Of a DNA stretch of 32,891 nucleotides, positions 15,752 through 26,116 are shown piece by piece (position 1 is the stretch's first letter; every line of letters begins with the position of its first letter). The notes under the pieces were generated by a model that saw nothing but the letters and a program-made list of their open reading frames with translations, ran no database searches and was not told the origin of the DNA. The stretch lies in the NCBI RefSeq assembly GCF_001308875.1, contig NZ_KQ465145.1, positions 1 to 32,891 of the forward strand. The letters are read 5' to 3'. Made by a program: the position numbers and the translations under genes. This DNA comes from Lysinibacillus sp. ZYM-1. GTDB taxonomy: Bacteria; Bacillota; Bacilli; Bacillales_A; Planococcaceae.

Positions 15752-16734
15752 AAAAATCAACAGTCATGATGTTAGGGACAGTTAGTGCGGCAGCGATAGT
15801 TTTAGCTGCATGTGGAGGGGCAGAAGCCGGTTCAAAAGATCAAGTAATTATTTATTCGAATGCTGATGATGAGGCCATTGAAGTAATGGAATCTACATTA
15901 GATGACAAAGGCTATAAAGGGAAATATTTAATTCAATCCTTTGGTACCTCTGAGTTAGGTGGAAAAATGATGGCTGAAGGGACAGATATTGAAGCAGATG
16001 TCGTAACGATGGCTTCTTATTTTATAGAAAGCGCGCAAACTTCTAAATCTATGTTTGTGGATATTTCCTCGGACTTAAAGCCTCTTGATGGCAGTGTTAC
16101 ATATGCATTGCCGATTTTAGGAAATGTTGGCTCGATTTTTATCAATACGGATGTATTACAACAAAAAGGATTACCTGTCCCGAAAACGATAAAGGATTTG
16201 ACAGACCCTGCCTTTAAAGATTTAGTATCATTCCCAAATATAATGGATTCCTCAACAGGCTGGCTGTTAGTACAAGCTATTATCAAAGAATATGGTGAGC
16301 AAGAAGGGCAAAAGGTTTTGGCAGATTTAATTAAAAATGCTGGACCTCATATTGAAAGCTCTGGGTCAGGTCCAATAAAAAAAGTGAAGACAGGTGAAGT
16401 AGCAGTTGGTTTTGGTTTGCGTATTCAAGCCATTGATGCAAAAAATGAAGGGCTCCCAATTGATTATATTGACCCAACAGAAGGGAATTTTACGCTAACA
16501 GAATCAGTGGCTGTAGTGGATAAAGAGGGAGATGAAACACTAGCCAAAGAAATAGCGAAAGCAATTGCAACAGAGGCTCGGAGCGGTTTACTAGAGCAAT
16601 ATCCTGTAGCTCTTTATGAAGGAGAGCAAGTAAAGGCTGAGCATGTGCCAGCGTATCTTAAAAAATGGGATACAACCCTGACAGTAGATTTATTAGAAAA
16701 ACACCAAGCTTTCTTTAAAGAAGCGCAAAAATAA
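15748..16734 (+). CDS. phnS: Lipoprotein substrate-binding protein, 2-aminoethylphosphonate ABC importer
   Basis: 328 residues. A lipoprotein signal peptide ends in the lipobox VLAAC (Cys21), so the mature protein would be anchored in the outer face of the membrane. The rest is a periplasmic-binding type-2 fold (QVIIYSNADDEAIEVM, then ADVVTMASYFIESAQ and FVDISSDLKPLDG), like the iron and phosphonate binding proteins. The GAGGAGAT binding site is good, and the ATG overlaps the permease stop. Substrate is inferred from the following phnW and phnX. The symbol is by analogy with Salmonella phnS. Confidence 0.85.
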   Translation: MKKSTVMMLGTVSAAAIVLAACGGAEAGSKDQVIIYSNADDEAIEVMESTLDDKGYKGKYLIQSFGTSELGGKMMAEGTDIEADVVTMASYFIESAQTSKSMFVDISSDLKPLDGSVTYALPILGNVGSIFINTDVLQQKGLPVPKTIKDLTDPAFKDLVSFPNIMDSSTGWLLVQAIIKEYGEQEGQKVLADLIKNAGPHIESSGSGPIKKVKTGEVAVGFGLRIQAIDAKNEGLPIDYIDPTEGNFTLTESVAVVDKEGDETLAKEIAKAIATEARSGLLEQYPVALYEGEQVKAEHVPAYLKKWDTTLTVDLLEKHQAFFKEAQK

Positions 16735-16747
16735 GGAGTTATAGAAG

Positions 16748-17848
16748 ATGAGCAACTATAAATTATTGACACCAGGACCATTAACAACAACTAATACAGT
16801 CAAACAGGAAATGTTAAAAGATCGCTGTACATGGGATGACGACTATAAAAATGTGACGCAAGCGATCCGGAAACAGCTCTTAGATTTAGCTCAAGTTGAT
16901 GAGTCCGATTACACAGCAGTGCTAATGCAAGGTAGTGGTAGTTTTGTTGTAGAATCTGTGCTGACAACGGCTGTTGGTGAAGGTGATAAAGTGCTAATCC
17001 TAACGAATGGCGCTTATGGTGAAAGAATTGTTGAAATGGCTAAAGTGTTAAGGATAGCGCATGTTGTTTATCGTGTTCCTTATGCTGAACAGCCCTCATC
17101 ATTAGAAGTTCAAGCTTTACTTGAAAAAAATGCAAGTATTACACATGTGGCGATTGTGCACTGCGAAACAACTACTGGTATTTTAAATCCAATTAAAGAA
17201 ATCGGAGAAGTCGTTTATTCTTTCAACAAAACATTTATCGTAGATGCAATGAGTAGCTTTGGTGGTGTACCAATGGATTTATCAGACTTGCATATTGATT
17301 TTTGTATTAGCAGTGCCAATAAATGCATTCAAGGTGTTCCAGGGTTTGGTTTTGTAATTGCCAAAACTGATGAATTAGTAAAATGCAAAGGACAAGCGCG
17401 TAGTGTAGCATTGGATTTATACAGTCAATGGGAAGTAATGAAGAGAGATGGAAAGTGGCGTTTTACTTCGCCGACTCATGTAGTAGCAGCCTTTGCGAAG
17501 GCATTAGAGGAGTTAGTGGAAGAAGGCGGAGTCAACGCACGTTATCAACGTTATGCTGATAATAATCAACTACTGCGTTCTCGTTTATCAGCACTTGGGT
17601 TTGAAGCGTATATTTCTGAAGAGCTACAATCACCGATTATTACAACTTTTTTGTTCCCTCATAAAAAGTTTTCTTTTGAACATTTTTATCAGGAAATGAA
17701 AAAAGCTGGGTTTGTCATCTATCCCGGCAAGTTGACGGATGTAGATACATTCCGCATTGGTAATATTGGTGATATATACGAGGAAGATATGCTGGCATTA
17801 TGTGAAGTCATTAAAAATTATATGGTGGTGAAAAATCATGAAAATTGA
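16748..17848 (+). CDS. phnW: 2-aminoethylphosphonate-pyruvate transaminase
   Basis: 366 residues, family length. It transfers the amino group of 2-aminoethylphosphonate to pyruvate, giving phosphonoacetaldehyde and alanine. Visible are the N-terminal YKLLTPGPLTTT, the cofactor phosphate pocket MQGSGSF, HCETTTGILNPI, the PLP-binding Asp166 in FIVDAMSSFGG and the Schiff-base Lys192 in SSANKCIQGVPGFGF. Its 3' end overlaps phnX by 11 bases. AAGGAG lies 9-10 bases before the ATG. Being next to phnX makes the assignment secure. Confidence 0.96.
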   Translation: MSNYKLLTPGPLTTTNTVKQEMLKDRCTWDDDYKNVTQAIRKQLLDLAQVDESDYTAVLMQGSGSFVVESVLTTAVGEGDKVLILTNGAYGERIVEMAKVLRIAHVVYRVPYAEQPSSLEVQALLEKNASITHVAIVHCETTTGILNPIKEIGEVVYSFNKTFIVDAMSSFGGVPMDLSDLHIDFCISSANKCIQGVPGFGFVIAKTDELVKCKGQARSVALDLYSQWEVMKRDGKWRFTSPTHVVAAFAKALEELVEEGGVNARYQRYADNNQLLRSRLSALGFEAYISEELQSPIITTFLFPHKKFSFEHFYQEMKKAGFVIYPGKLTDVDTFRIGNIGDIYEEDMLALCEVIKNYMVVKNHEN

Positions 17849-18635
17849 AACGGTAATTTTGGATTGGGCAGGAACAGCGGTTGATTTTGGTTGCTTTGCC
17901 CCTGTAAATGTCTTTTTAACGATTTTTGAAGATGCGGGTGTAGCAGTAACGCTTGAAGAGGCTCGAAAACCAATGGGCATGCTGAAAATTGAACATATTC
18001 GTACGATGCTTGAAATGCCAAGAATTAATGACGAGTGGAAACGAGTTCATGGTCAACATTTTACAGTGGAAGATGTACATGTCCTATACAATCAGTTTGA
18101 ATCGAAGTTAATGGAATCTTTAGCAACCTATACAGATCCTATCCCGCATGTGATAGCGACGGTAAAGCAATTAAGAGAAGCGGGTATTCGATTTGGCTCT
18201 ACTACAGGCTACACGAATTCTATGATGGAAGTGGTAACAAAACATGCAGCTACTAAGGGCTATCAACCAGATTTTTTAGTGACCCCTACACAAGTGAGTG
18301 ATAAGGGACGACCATATCCGTACATGATTTTCAGAAATATGGAGGCGTTAGGATCCAAATCAATCAAGCAAGTAGTAAAGGTTGGTGACACTACCTCTGA
18401 TATAAAGGAAGCTTTGAATGCGGGTGTCTGGGCTGTAGGTGTTATTATTGGAAGTTCAGAAATGGGGCTGTCTGAAGAAGAGTTCCAAGCTTTAACTGAA
18501 GAAGAACGACAACAAGTCATTGAAAAAACGAAACGTATTTTTGAGACGACTGGTGCACACTATACAATTGAAACGATGGAAGAACTACCCTCGTTAATTA
18601 ACAAGATCAATGATAGGTTAGCAAGTGAAAGGTAA
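17838..18635 (+). CDS. phnX: Phosphonoacetaldehyde hydrolase (phosphonatase)
   Basis: 265 residues. HAD motif I ILDWAGTAVDFG has the nucleophile Asp9. The cap domain carries Lys50 in PMGMLKIEHIR, the Schiff-base lysine special to phosphonatase. Motif II is FGSTTGYTNSMM and motif IV KVGDTTSDIKEALNAG. The enzyme cleaves the carbon-phosphorus bond of phosphonoacetaldehyde to acetaldehyde and phosphate, completing the two-step pathway with phnW. It is the last gene of the operon and ends before a strong terminator. GGTGG before the ATG lies in the end of phnW. Confidence 0.96.
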   Translation: MKIETVILDWAGTAVDFGCFAPVNVFLTIFEDAGVAVTLEEARKPMGMLKIEHIRTMLEMPRINDEWKRVHGQHFTVEDVHVLYNQFESKLMESLATYTDPIPHVIATVKQLREAGIRFGSTTGYTNSMMEVVTKHAATKGYQPDFLVTPTQVSDKGRPYPYMIFRNMEALGSKSIKQVVKVGDTTSDIKEALNAGVWAVGVIIGSSEMGLSEEEFQALTEEERQQVIEKTKRIFETTGAHYTIETMEELPSLINKINDRLASER

Positions 18636-18661
18636 CGAATAGGACTTGAAGACACCGAACG

Positions 18662-18696
18662 AAACAAACCTCGGCAGAAATGCCGAGGTTTGTTTT
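18662..18696. terminator. Bidirectional terminator after phnX
   Basis: A perfect 15-bp stem (18662-18676 with 18681-18695) capped by a GAAA loop, with TTTT on the right arm and the complementary A run on the left. Serves phnX and the convergent def. Confidence 0.88.
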
Positions 18697-18708
18697 GGTA
18701 ATTCACTT

Positions 18709-19266
18709 TTAGTCACGCTCATAAGGGATTGAATCTGGAATATCCTCAAATGGATTTTTTTCATTGATACGGTCGTAAAACATTACACCGTTCAAATGAT
18801 CTAATTCATGCTGAAAGGCGATAGCAGGCAATCCTTTGAGGCGCATTTTCTTTTCTTCACCATCTATGGTTTTAAATTTTACTGTAATGCGTGCATGACG
18901 TGGTACGTATCCAGGAACATTACGATCAACTGAAAGACAACCTTCTCCGGCTGAAAGGTATGTGTTTTCAACAGAATGGCTCACGATTTTTGGGTTAATA
19001 GCTACAAAGCTTAATTGTTCACCAGCCTCATCTTGCAAATGAAGTGCGAACATACGTTGTAGACTATTTACTTGATTAGCAGCTAGGCCTATACCGCTAC
19101 GTAAATTATATTTTTCTGCCATTTCAGGATCTTGGCTGTTGATTAAATACTGAAGCAAATCCTCAGCAAGCTGTCTTGTTTCATCAGATAATGGGAATTT
19201 AACTTCCTCAGCTTTCGTGCGTAAAGTCGGATGACCTTCGCGGATAATATCATCCATTAAAATCAT
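18709..19266 (-). CDS. def: Peptide deformylase
   Basis: 185 residues, of the type-2 length found in Gram-positive bacteria. The three motifs are complete: GIGLAANQ (58-65), EGCLS (108-112, metal-binding Cys110) and QHELDH (152-157, metal ligands His153 and His157, catalytic Glu154). It removes the formyl group from nascent proteins. AAAGGAAG stands 9 bases before the ATG at 19266; a second in-frame ATG three codons on is less likely. The position between the HAD gene and pdhA matches ykrB in B. subtilis. Confidence 0.95.
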   Translation of the reverse strand: MILMDDIIREGHPTLRTKAEEVKFPLSDETRQLAEDLLQYLINSQDPEMAEKYNLRSGIGLAANQVNSLQRMFALHLQDEAGEQLSFVAINPKIVSHSVENTYLSAGEGCLSVDRNVPGYVPRHARITVKFKTIDGEEKKMRLKGLPAIAFQHELDHLNGVMFYDRINEKNPFEDIPDSIPYERD

Positions 19267-19300
19267 ATAGTAATCTTCCTTTCAACTTTGTAGTGCTCTA

Positions 19301-19330
19301 TTTATAAGTATACATCACGTCTAAAAACAA
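19301..19330 (-). promoter_or_regulatory. Possible def promoter
   Basis: On the minus strand TTGTTT (19330-19325) and TATAAA (19306-19301) are 18 bases apart. The match is moderate. Confidence 0.4.
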
Positions 19331-19559
19331 TCACATGAAAAAAGACCTTATTTGAATATACTCAAAAAATTTTTCGATTGCTATTAGATTTTCTAGAATG
19401 GGGTATTCTACTATTGGAAAACCTGTTGGAAAACTTAAGAATTACAAGGTGTAAATATGGTGTTCTAATACAGAATTTTGATATTGGTAATACAGTATAG
19501 GACAGGGATGTTTGAATGTTATTTTAGAAAAAATCTTTGTTTATAGCTGTAATATATGA
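19331..19559. other. Long leader region between def and pdhA
   Basis: Together with flanking sites this gap is 394 bases (19267-19660). No gene is supported. It contains a 6-bp inverted repeat, TAGAAT (19394-19399) with ATTCTA (19405-19410), next to two direct copies of TTGGAAAAC at 19414 and 19426, about 150 bases upstream of the pdh promoter. Their role is unknown. Confidence 0.4.
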
Positions 19560-19588
19560 TTGACCGACAGTATTTTATTCAGTATACT
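19560..19588 (+). promoter_or_regulatory. Sigma-A promoter of pdhABCD
   Basis: TTGACC (19560-19565) and TATACT (19583-19588) lie 17 bases apart. Transcription would start near 19595, leaving about 65 bases of leader. Confidence 0.8.
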
Positions 19589-19657
19589 GAGTGTCAAGAA
19601 TAAGTTGTACTAGTCAAAAAGGTGATTTATTTTAATACAGCTGAAAGGGAGATGTGA

Positions 19658-20776
<1,119 letters not shown>

Positions 20777-20779
20777 CCT

Positions 20780-21757
20780 ATGGCACAAATGACGATGATT
20801 CAAGCAATTACAGATGCACTTCGCACAGAATTAAAGAATGATGAAAACGTTCTTGTATTCGGGGAAGATGTAGGTGTTAACGGTGGGGTATTCCGCGCGA
20901 CAGAAGGCCTACAAAAAGAATTCGGGGTTGACCGCGTTTTTGATACGCCATTAGCAGAATCAGGTATTGGTGGCTTAGCAATCGGTCTTTCTCTACAAGG
21001 ATTCCGTCCAGTTCCTGAAATTCAATTCTTCGGCTTTGTTTATGAAGTAATGGATTCAATCAGTGGTCAGTTAGCACGTATGAGCTACCGTAGTGGCGGT
21101 GTATACAATGCACCAGTAACAATTCGTTCACCATTTGGTGGTGGTGTGCATACTCCTGAGATGCACTCAGATAGCTTAGAAAGCTTAATGACAGCACAAC
21201 CAGGTTTAACAGTGGTTGTACCATCAACACCTTATGATGCAAAAGGTTTACTTATCTCATCTATTCGTAATGACAACCCTGTTATTTTCTTAGAACATTT
21301 AAAACTTTACCGTTCATTCCGTGAAGAAGTACCAGAAGAAGCATACGAAATTCCACTAGGGAAAGCGGATGTAAAACGTGAAGGTAAAGATTTAACAATT
21401 GTTGCTTACGGTTTAATGGTTCACGAAAGCTTAAAGGCTGCGGAGGAACTTGAAAAAGAAGGTCACTCTGTAGAAGTAATCGACTTACGCACAATTCAAC
21501 CAATTGATGTAGAAACAATTATTGCGTCTGTAGAAAAAACAGGTCGTGCAATCGTTGTACAAGAAGCACAAAAACAAGCAGGTATCGCAGCAAATGTAGT
21601 AGCAGAAATTACAGAGCGCGCAATTTTAAGCCTAGAAGCGCCTGTTCTTCGTGTGGCTGCACCAGATACTGTGTACCCATTCCCACAAGCTGAAGGTGTT
21701 TGGTTACCAAACTACAAAGATGTAATGGAAACAGCGAAAAAAGTTTTAACATTCTAA
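20780..21757 (+). CDS. pdhB: Pyruvate dehydrogenase E1 component, beta subunit
   Basis: 325 residues. The transketolase-type pyrimidine-binding domain is seen in [35 protein letters not shown] and [20 protein letters not shown] positions (here PEIQFFGF), followed by [16 protein letters not shown]. The C-terminal transketolase domain has [17 protein letters not shown] and ends [12 protein letters not shown]. It builds E1 with PdhA. Its ribosome binding site (GGAG) lies in the end of pdhA. Confidence 0.96.
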   Translation: MAQMTMIQAITDALRTELKNDENVLVFGEDVGVNGGVFRATEGLQKEFGVDRVFDTPLAESGIGGLAIGLSLQGFRPVPEIQFFGFVYEVMDSISGQLARMSYRSGGVYNAPVTIRSPFGGGVHTPEMHSDSLESLMTAQPGLTVVVPSTPYDAKGLLISSIRNDNPVIFLEHLKLYRSFREEVPEEAYEIPLGKADVKREGKDLTIVAYGLMVHESLKAAEELEKEGHSVEVIDLRTIQPIDVETIIASVEKTGRAIVVQEAQKQAGIAANVVAEITERAILSLEAPVLRVAAPDTVYPFPQAEGVWLPNYKDVMETAKKVLTF

Positions 21758-21804
21758 TGAAGCTTCTAAACTTGAACATCAGCAAATAGAAAGGATGGGT
21801 ACAC

Positions 21805-23139
21805 ATGGCATTTGAATTCAGATTACCGGATATTGGCGAGGGAATTCACGAAGGCGAAATCGTGAAATGGTTCGTCAAGGCTGGAGATACAGTAAAAGAA
21901 GACGATATTCTTTGTGAAGTACAAAATGATAAAGCAGTAGTAGAAATTCCTTCACCAGTTGAAGGAACAGTAGAGGAAGTTTTAGTAGGAGAAGGAACAG
22001 TTGCCGTTGTAGGCGATGTTTTAATCCGATTTGATGCACCTGGCTATGAAGACTTAAAGCTAAAAGGTGATAGTCATGCTGAAGAGAAAACAGAAGCACA
22101 AGTTCAAGCAACTGCTGAGTCTGGTCAGAACGTAGAGAAAGCTCCTGCTAAAGAGGAGAAAGCACCAGAGAAAGCTCCTGAAAAAGCTGAGACAGTTGTT
22201 GATGAAACAAAACGTGTTATTGCGATGCCTTCTGTCCGCAAATTTGCACGTGATAACGATGTTAATATCCGTGAAGTAAAAGGTTCGGGCAAAAATGGTC
22301 GTATCTTAAAAGAAGATATTACAAACTTCTTAAATGGCGGAGGAACGGTTGAGACTGAATCAGCAACTGGTGTGACGGTTGAAGAAGCAGTTCAACAAGA
22401 AACGACTCCAGCAGCACCAGTTGTTCTTGAAGGGGAATTCCCAGAAACTCGTGAGAAAATGTCTGGTATTCGAAAAGCAATTGCAAAAGCAATGGTACAC
22501 TCGAAACAAACAGCTCCACATGTTACACTAATGGATGAAGTCGATGTAACAGCTCTTGTAGCGCATCGTAAAAAATTCAAAGATATCGCAGCTGAAAAAG
22601 GTGTTAAATTAACATACTTACCTTATGTAGTTAAAGCGCTTATTTCAACATTACGCGAATTCCCAGAATTTAATCGCTCATTAGATGATGCAACACAAGA
22701 AATTATTCAAAAGCATTACTACAATATTGGTATTGCAGCGGATACTGAAAAAGGTTTACTTGTACCAGTTATCAAGCATGCAGATCGCAAGTCTGTATTT
22801 GCAGTGTCAAATGAAATAAATGAGTTAGCGACGAAAGCCCGTGAAGGCAAACTTGCACCACATGAAATGAAAGGTGCTTCTATGTCTATTACGAATATTG
22901 GCTCTGCAGGAGGACAATGGTTTACACCAGTTATTAATCATCCTGAAGTAGCAATTCTAGGTATTGGTCGAATTTCAGAAAAACCTGTAATAAAAAATGG
23001 TGAAATTGTAGCCGCACCTGTGTTAGCATTATCATTGAGCTTTGATCATCGTATGATCGATGGAGCCACTGCGCAAAATGCTTTAAATCATTTAAAGCGT
23101 TTGTTAAGTGAGCCAGAATTATTATTAATGGAGGCGTAA
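21805..23139 (+). CDS. pdhC: Dihydrolipoamide acetyltransferase (E2)
   Basis: 444 residues with one lipoyl domain (1-78; lipoyl Lys43 in NDKAVVEIP), an Ala/Pro/Glu/Lys-rich linker with repeated APEKAPEK units, a peripheral-subunit-binding domain (about 138-176, [11 protein letters not shown]...GRILKEDI), a second linker, and the catalytic domain ending in [12 protein letters not shown] with the active-site His about 415. It carries the acetyl group from E1 to coenzyme A and forms the core of the complex. AAAGGATG precedes the ATG. The 47 bases behind pdhB show no hairpin. Confidence 0.96.
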   Translation: MAFEFRLPDIGEGIHEGEIVKWFVKAGDTVKEDDILCEVQNDKAVVEIPSPVEGTVEEVLVGEGTVAVVGDVLIRFDAPGYEDLKLKGDSHAEEKTEAQVQATAESGQNVEKAPAKEEKAPEKAPEKAETVVDETKRVIAMPSVRKFARDNDVNIREVKGSGKNGRILKEDITNFLNGGGTVETESATGVTVEEAVQQETTPAAPVVLEGEFPETREKMSGIRKAIAKAMVHSKQTAPHVTLMDEVDVTALVAHRKKFKDIAAEKGVKLTYLPYVVKALISTLREFPEFNRSLDDATQEIIQKHYYNIGIAADTEKGLLVPVIKHADRKSVFAVSNEINELATKAREGKLAPHEMKGASMSITNIGSAGGQWFTPVINHPEVAILGIGRISEKPVIKNGEIVAAPVLALSLSFDHRMIDGATAQNALNHLKRLLSEPELLLMEA

Positions 23140-23143
23140 CAAA

Positions 23144-24559
23144 ATGGTAGTAGGAGATTTCCCAATTGAAACAGATACTCTTGTCATTGGTTCAGGTCCT
23201 GGAGGATATGTAGCAGCAATTCGTGCAGCTCAAACTGGCCAAAAAGTAACAATCGTTGAAAAAAATGTACTTGGTGGCGTGTGCTTAAACGTAGGTTGTA
23301 TCCCATCAAAAGCATTAATTTCAGTAGGTCACCGTTTTGAGCAAGCTAAACATTCAGATGACATGGGAATCATCGCTTCTGATGTGAAATTAGACTTCTC
23401 AAAAGCACAAGCATTTAAAGACAGCGTTGTTAAAAAATTAACTGGCGGTGTTGAAGGCTTACTTAAAGGGAACAAAGTTGAAATTGTACAAGGTGAAGCT
23501 TATTTCGTTGACGCTCATTCAGTGCGTATCATCAATGGTGAATCTGCTCAAACTTACACATTTAACAATGTCATTATTGCAACAGGTTCTCGTCCAGTTG
23601 AAATTCCAACATTCAAATTCTCTGAGCGCGTACTAAATTCTACTGGTGCACTTTCTTTACAAGAAGTTCCTGGTAAATTAGTAGTAATCGGTGGAGGTTA
23701 CATTGGTACAGAGTTAGGATCTGCTTATGCAAACCTTGGCTCACAAGTAACAATTATTGAAGGCGGAAAAGATATTTTAGCTGGCTTCGAAAAACAAATG
23801 ACTCAAATCGTTAAAAAAGGCCTTAAAAAGAAAGGCGTTGAAATGGAAGTAAACGCATCTGCTAAAGGCGTTGAAGAAACTGAAAACGGCGTAGTTGTAA
23901 CTTATGAAGTTGGCGGAGAAGAGAAAAAAGTTGAAGCTGATTACGTATTAGTTACTGTAGGTCGTCGTCCAAATACTGATGAAATGGGCCTTGCTGAAAT
24001 CGGTATTGAATTCGGTGAACGCGGTCTAATCAATGTAGACAAACAATGTCGTACAAATATTCCAAACATCTATGCAATCGGTGATATCGTTGCTGGACCT
24101 CAGCTTGCACATAAAGCATCTTACGAAGGTAAAGTTGCTGCTGAAGCGATTGCTGGTGAAAAATCAGTTGTTGATTATCTTGCTGTACCTGCTGTATGCT
24201 TCACAGATCCAGAAATGGCGACAGTTGGTTACAACGAAGAACAAGCAAAAGAGGAAGGTATCGATTACACTGCAGCGAAATTCCCATTTGCAGCAAATGG
24301 TCGTGCTCTTGCATTAAACCAATCAGAAGGTTTCGTGAAGCTTGTTGCACGTAAAGAAGATGGTTTATTAATCGGTGCTCAAATCGTAGGTGCTGGTGCA
24401 TCTGATATGATCGCTGAAATGGGCTTAGCTATTGAAGGTGGTATGACTGCTGAAGATATCGCATTAACAATTCATGCTCACCCAACATTAGGGGAAATTA
24501 CAATGGAAGCTGCTGAAGTACTACTTGGCAACCCAATCCACATTGTAGCAAAAAAATAA
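23144..24559 (+). CDS. pdhD: Dihydrolipoamide dehydrogenase (E3)
   Basis: 471 residues. FAD-binding [15 protein letters not shown] (about 17-31), the redox disulphide [14 protein letters not shown] (Cys47 and Cys52), the NAD-binding [17 protein letters not shown], the second FAD motif [17 protein letters not shown] and the C-terminal active-site HAHPTLGE are all present. It reoxidises the lipoyl group and makes NADH. ATG 4 bases behind pdhC with GGAGG in its end. Last gene of the operon. Confidence 0.97.
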   Translation: MVVGDFPIETDTLVIGSGPGGYVAAIRAAQTGQKVTIVEKNVLGGVCLNVGCIPSKALISVGHRFEQAKHSDDMGIIASDVKLDFSKAQAFKDSVVKKLTGGVEGLLKGNKVEIVQGEAYFVDAHSVRIINGESAQTYTFNNVIIATGSRPVEIPTFKFSERVLNSTGALSLQEVPGKLVVIGGGYIGTELGSAYANLGSQVTIIEGGKDILAGFEKQMTQIVKKGLKKKGVEMEVNASAKGVEETENGVVVTYEVGGEEKKVEADYVLVTVGRRPNTDEMGLAEIGIEFGERGLINVDKQCRTNIPNIYAIGDIVAGPQLAHKASYEGKVAAEAIAGEKSVVDYLAVPAVCFTDPEMATVGYNEEQAKEEGIDYTAAKFPFAANGRALALNQSEGFVKLVARKEDGLLIGAQIVGAGASDMIAEMGLAIEGGMTAEDIALTIHAHPTLGEITMEAAEVLLGNPIHIVAKK

Positions 24560-24572
24560 TGTTAACTTTTTC

Positions 24573-24610
24573 AAACGGCTATAAAGCAAATGCTTTGTAG
24601 CCGTTTTTTT
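24573..24610 (+). terminator. Terminator of pdh operon
   Basis: AAACGGCTATAAAGCA (24573-24588) pairs with TGCTTTGTAGCCGTTT (24591-24606) with one G-U pair and a 2-base loop, then a T run. Confidence 0.88.
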
Positions 24611-24680
24611 GTATATTGTTTGTAATTTTGTTAAAGTAAATATATTGAATGAATATTCGAAATTATTTGGGGTGATTATA

Positions 24681-25463
24681 ATGGAACTAGGCTTAAATGG
24701 GAAAGTAGCAATTATCACGGGTTCAAGTAAAGGAATTGGTTATTATACGGCCATGCAACTTGTTAAAGAGGGGGCACAAGTTGTTCTTTGCGCTCGTGGA
24801 GAAAAACAGCTACAGGTGGCTGCTGGGTGTATTAAAAACGAAACAGGTGTAGATGTGTTAATTGTTCCGACTGATATTACAAAGGAAAAGGATTGTAAGT
24901 ATTTAATTGAACGTACAGTAGAGCATTATGGACAGATAGACATCCTCATAAATAATGCGGGAACAGCTTCAGCCAATCCTTTCGAGTCAGTGAGCAGTGA
25001 ACTGTGGCAAGCTGATTTAGATTTAAAGGTATTTGGGGCAATTCACTGCTCAAAATATGCCGCTCCGTATATGCGTAAGGCTGGCGGTGGTGCCATCGTT
25101 AACGTGGCAGCGGTGATGGCTAAAACACCTCCTGCAAGCTCACTACCAACAACCGTGAGCCGTGCAGCTGGACTAGCCTTAACAAAAGCGATGAGCAAGG
25201 ATCTAGGAAAAGATAATATTCGAGTAAATTCTGTTTGTATTGGGCTTATTCGCAGTGACCAAATCGAAAAGAAATGGAAAAAGGAAGAACCCAATTTATC
25301 GTGGGAAGAATATTCCCGCAAGGTTGGTCAAACCATTCCACTTGGCCGTGTAGGAGATACACAAGAAGCAGCTAATGTTATTACTTTTTTAGTATCTAAT
25401 GCAGCAAGTTATGTGACGGGTACTTCGGTTAATATTGATGGTGGATCTGGTCATGCACTTTAA
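24681..25463 (+). CDS. SDR-family protein lacking the usual catalytic Tyr/Lys
   Basis: 260 residues. The Rossmann motif TGSSKGIG (about 12-19) and NNAG are kept, and the C-terminus VTGTSVNIDGGSGHAL is typical of SDR enzymes. At the place of the catalytic YxxxK the sequence reads TTVSR (within SLPTTVSRAAGLALTKAM), so Tyr and Lys are replaced by Thr and Arg. This matches a known beta-ketoacyl-reductase-like subgroup without the standard tetrad. The start is placed at 24681 because GGGGTGA is 6 bases upstream and the protein begins MELGLNGKVAIIT; the frame extends upstream but without a binding site. Function unknown; a non-standard oxidoreductase or a binding protein are both possible. Confidence 0.82.
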   Translation: MELGLNGKVAIITGSSKGIGYYTAMQLVKEGAQVVLCARGEKQLQVAAGCIKNETGVDVLIVPTDITKEKDCKYLIERTVEHYGQIDILINNAGTASANPFESVSSELWQADLDLKVFGAIHCSKYAAPYMRKAGGGAIVNVAAVMAKTPPASSLPTTVSRAAGLALTKAMSKDLGKDNIRVNSVCIGLIRSDQIEKKWKKEEPNLSWEEYSRKVGQTIPLGRVGDTQEAANVITFLVSNAASYVTGTSVNIDGGSGHAL

Positions 25464-25557
25464 AAATAGTAATATTTTTTAAGAAAAGGAAATTTAGTGA
25501 AGTCTAATAAAAACGAAGTAAGCATTTATGAGACAACCTCTATATTTTTCTTATTTT

Positions 25558-25588
25558 AAAGAAGAAGGCATTTAGCTTTCTTCTTTTT
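25558..25588 (+). terminator. Terminator of SDR gene
   Basis: AAAGAAGAAGGC (25558-25569) pairs with GCTTTCTTCTTT (25575-25586) with one G-U pair; T residues follow. Confidence 0.75.
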
Positions 25589-25669
25589 CTATTGTTTTTC
25601 TAAAATTATAATAGACAGAAAATTCATGCAGATGTAGAATGGACGATATAGGGGGTGAAAAGTGGCGAA

Positions 25670-26116
25670 ATGTTGAACGAAAATTTTGCTGCGATGTTGT
25701 TGCGAGTTGTTCGTATTATTGTTCAAATGGGCATTCTTAATATTTATTATTACATGGGGGTAGGGATTGTCTCTTATTTGCACATACCTCTTCCGGGTAG
25801 TGTCGTTGGATTATTACTATTAGCACTTTCACTTATTTTTAAAATCATGAAGGTAGAATATATTCAAGACGGTGCAGGTTTTTTAATCGGCATTTTAACG
25901 TTGTTTTTCATTCCAGCAACGGTTGGTGTCATTGATTATCCCGAGCTCATGTCAATCACAGGCTTGCTTATTATTTTAGCAGTAATCGCCAGTACATTAA
26001 TCTCTATTTATGTGACAGGATTATTGACGCAAATAATCGAGAAAAAAGAATCAGCAAAAAAAGAAATCACTGAAATTACCTTAGAAGAAGGGAAGGGGGA
26101 GTTGTCTGTTGATTGA
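25670..26116 (+). CDS. lrgA: CidA/LrgA-family membrane protein (holin-like)
   Basis: 148 residues from the ATG at 25670, with four hydrophobic segments, the conserved IPLPGSVVGLLLL and the FFIPATVGVIDY motif of the CidA/LrgA family, and a charged C-terminal tail (IEKKESAKKEI...). A GTG at 25655 lies within the binding site GGGGGTGA, and a TTG directly after the ATG is a third option, so the exact start is uncertain. The family is described as holin-like regulators of murein hydrolase release and, later, as pyruvate or small-acid transporters. Coupled with lrgB by an 8-base overlap. A perfect TATAAT stands at 25607-25612. Confidence 0.85.
   Translation: MLNENFAAMLLRVVRIIVQMGILNIYYYMGVGIVSYLHIPLPGSVVGLLLLALSLIFKIMKVEYIQDGAGFLIGILTLFFIPATVGVIDYPELMSITGLLIILAVIASTLISIYVTGLLTQIIEKKESAKKEITEITLEEGKGELSVD

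Noticed and set aside
22081..22200. Repeated APEKAPEK codons in pdhC
   Set aside because: This is the normal flexible linker of E2 proteins and not an independent repeat.
24609..24680. N-terminal extension of the SDR protein
   Set aside because: It begins next to the T run of the pdh terminator, and GGGGTGA precedes the internal ATG at 24681.
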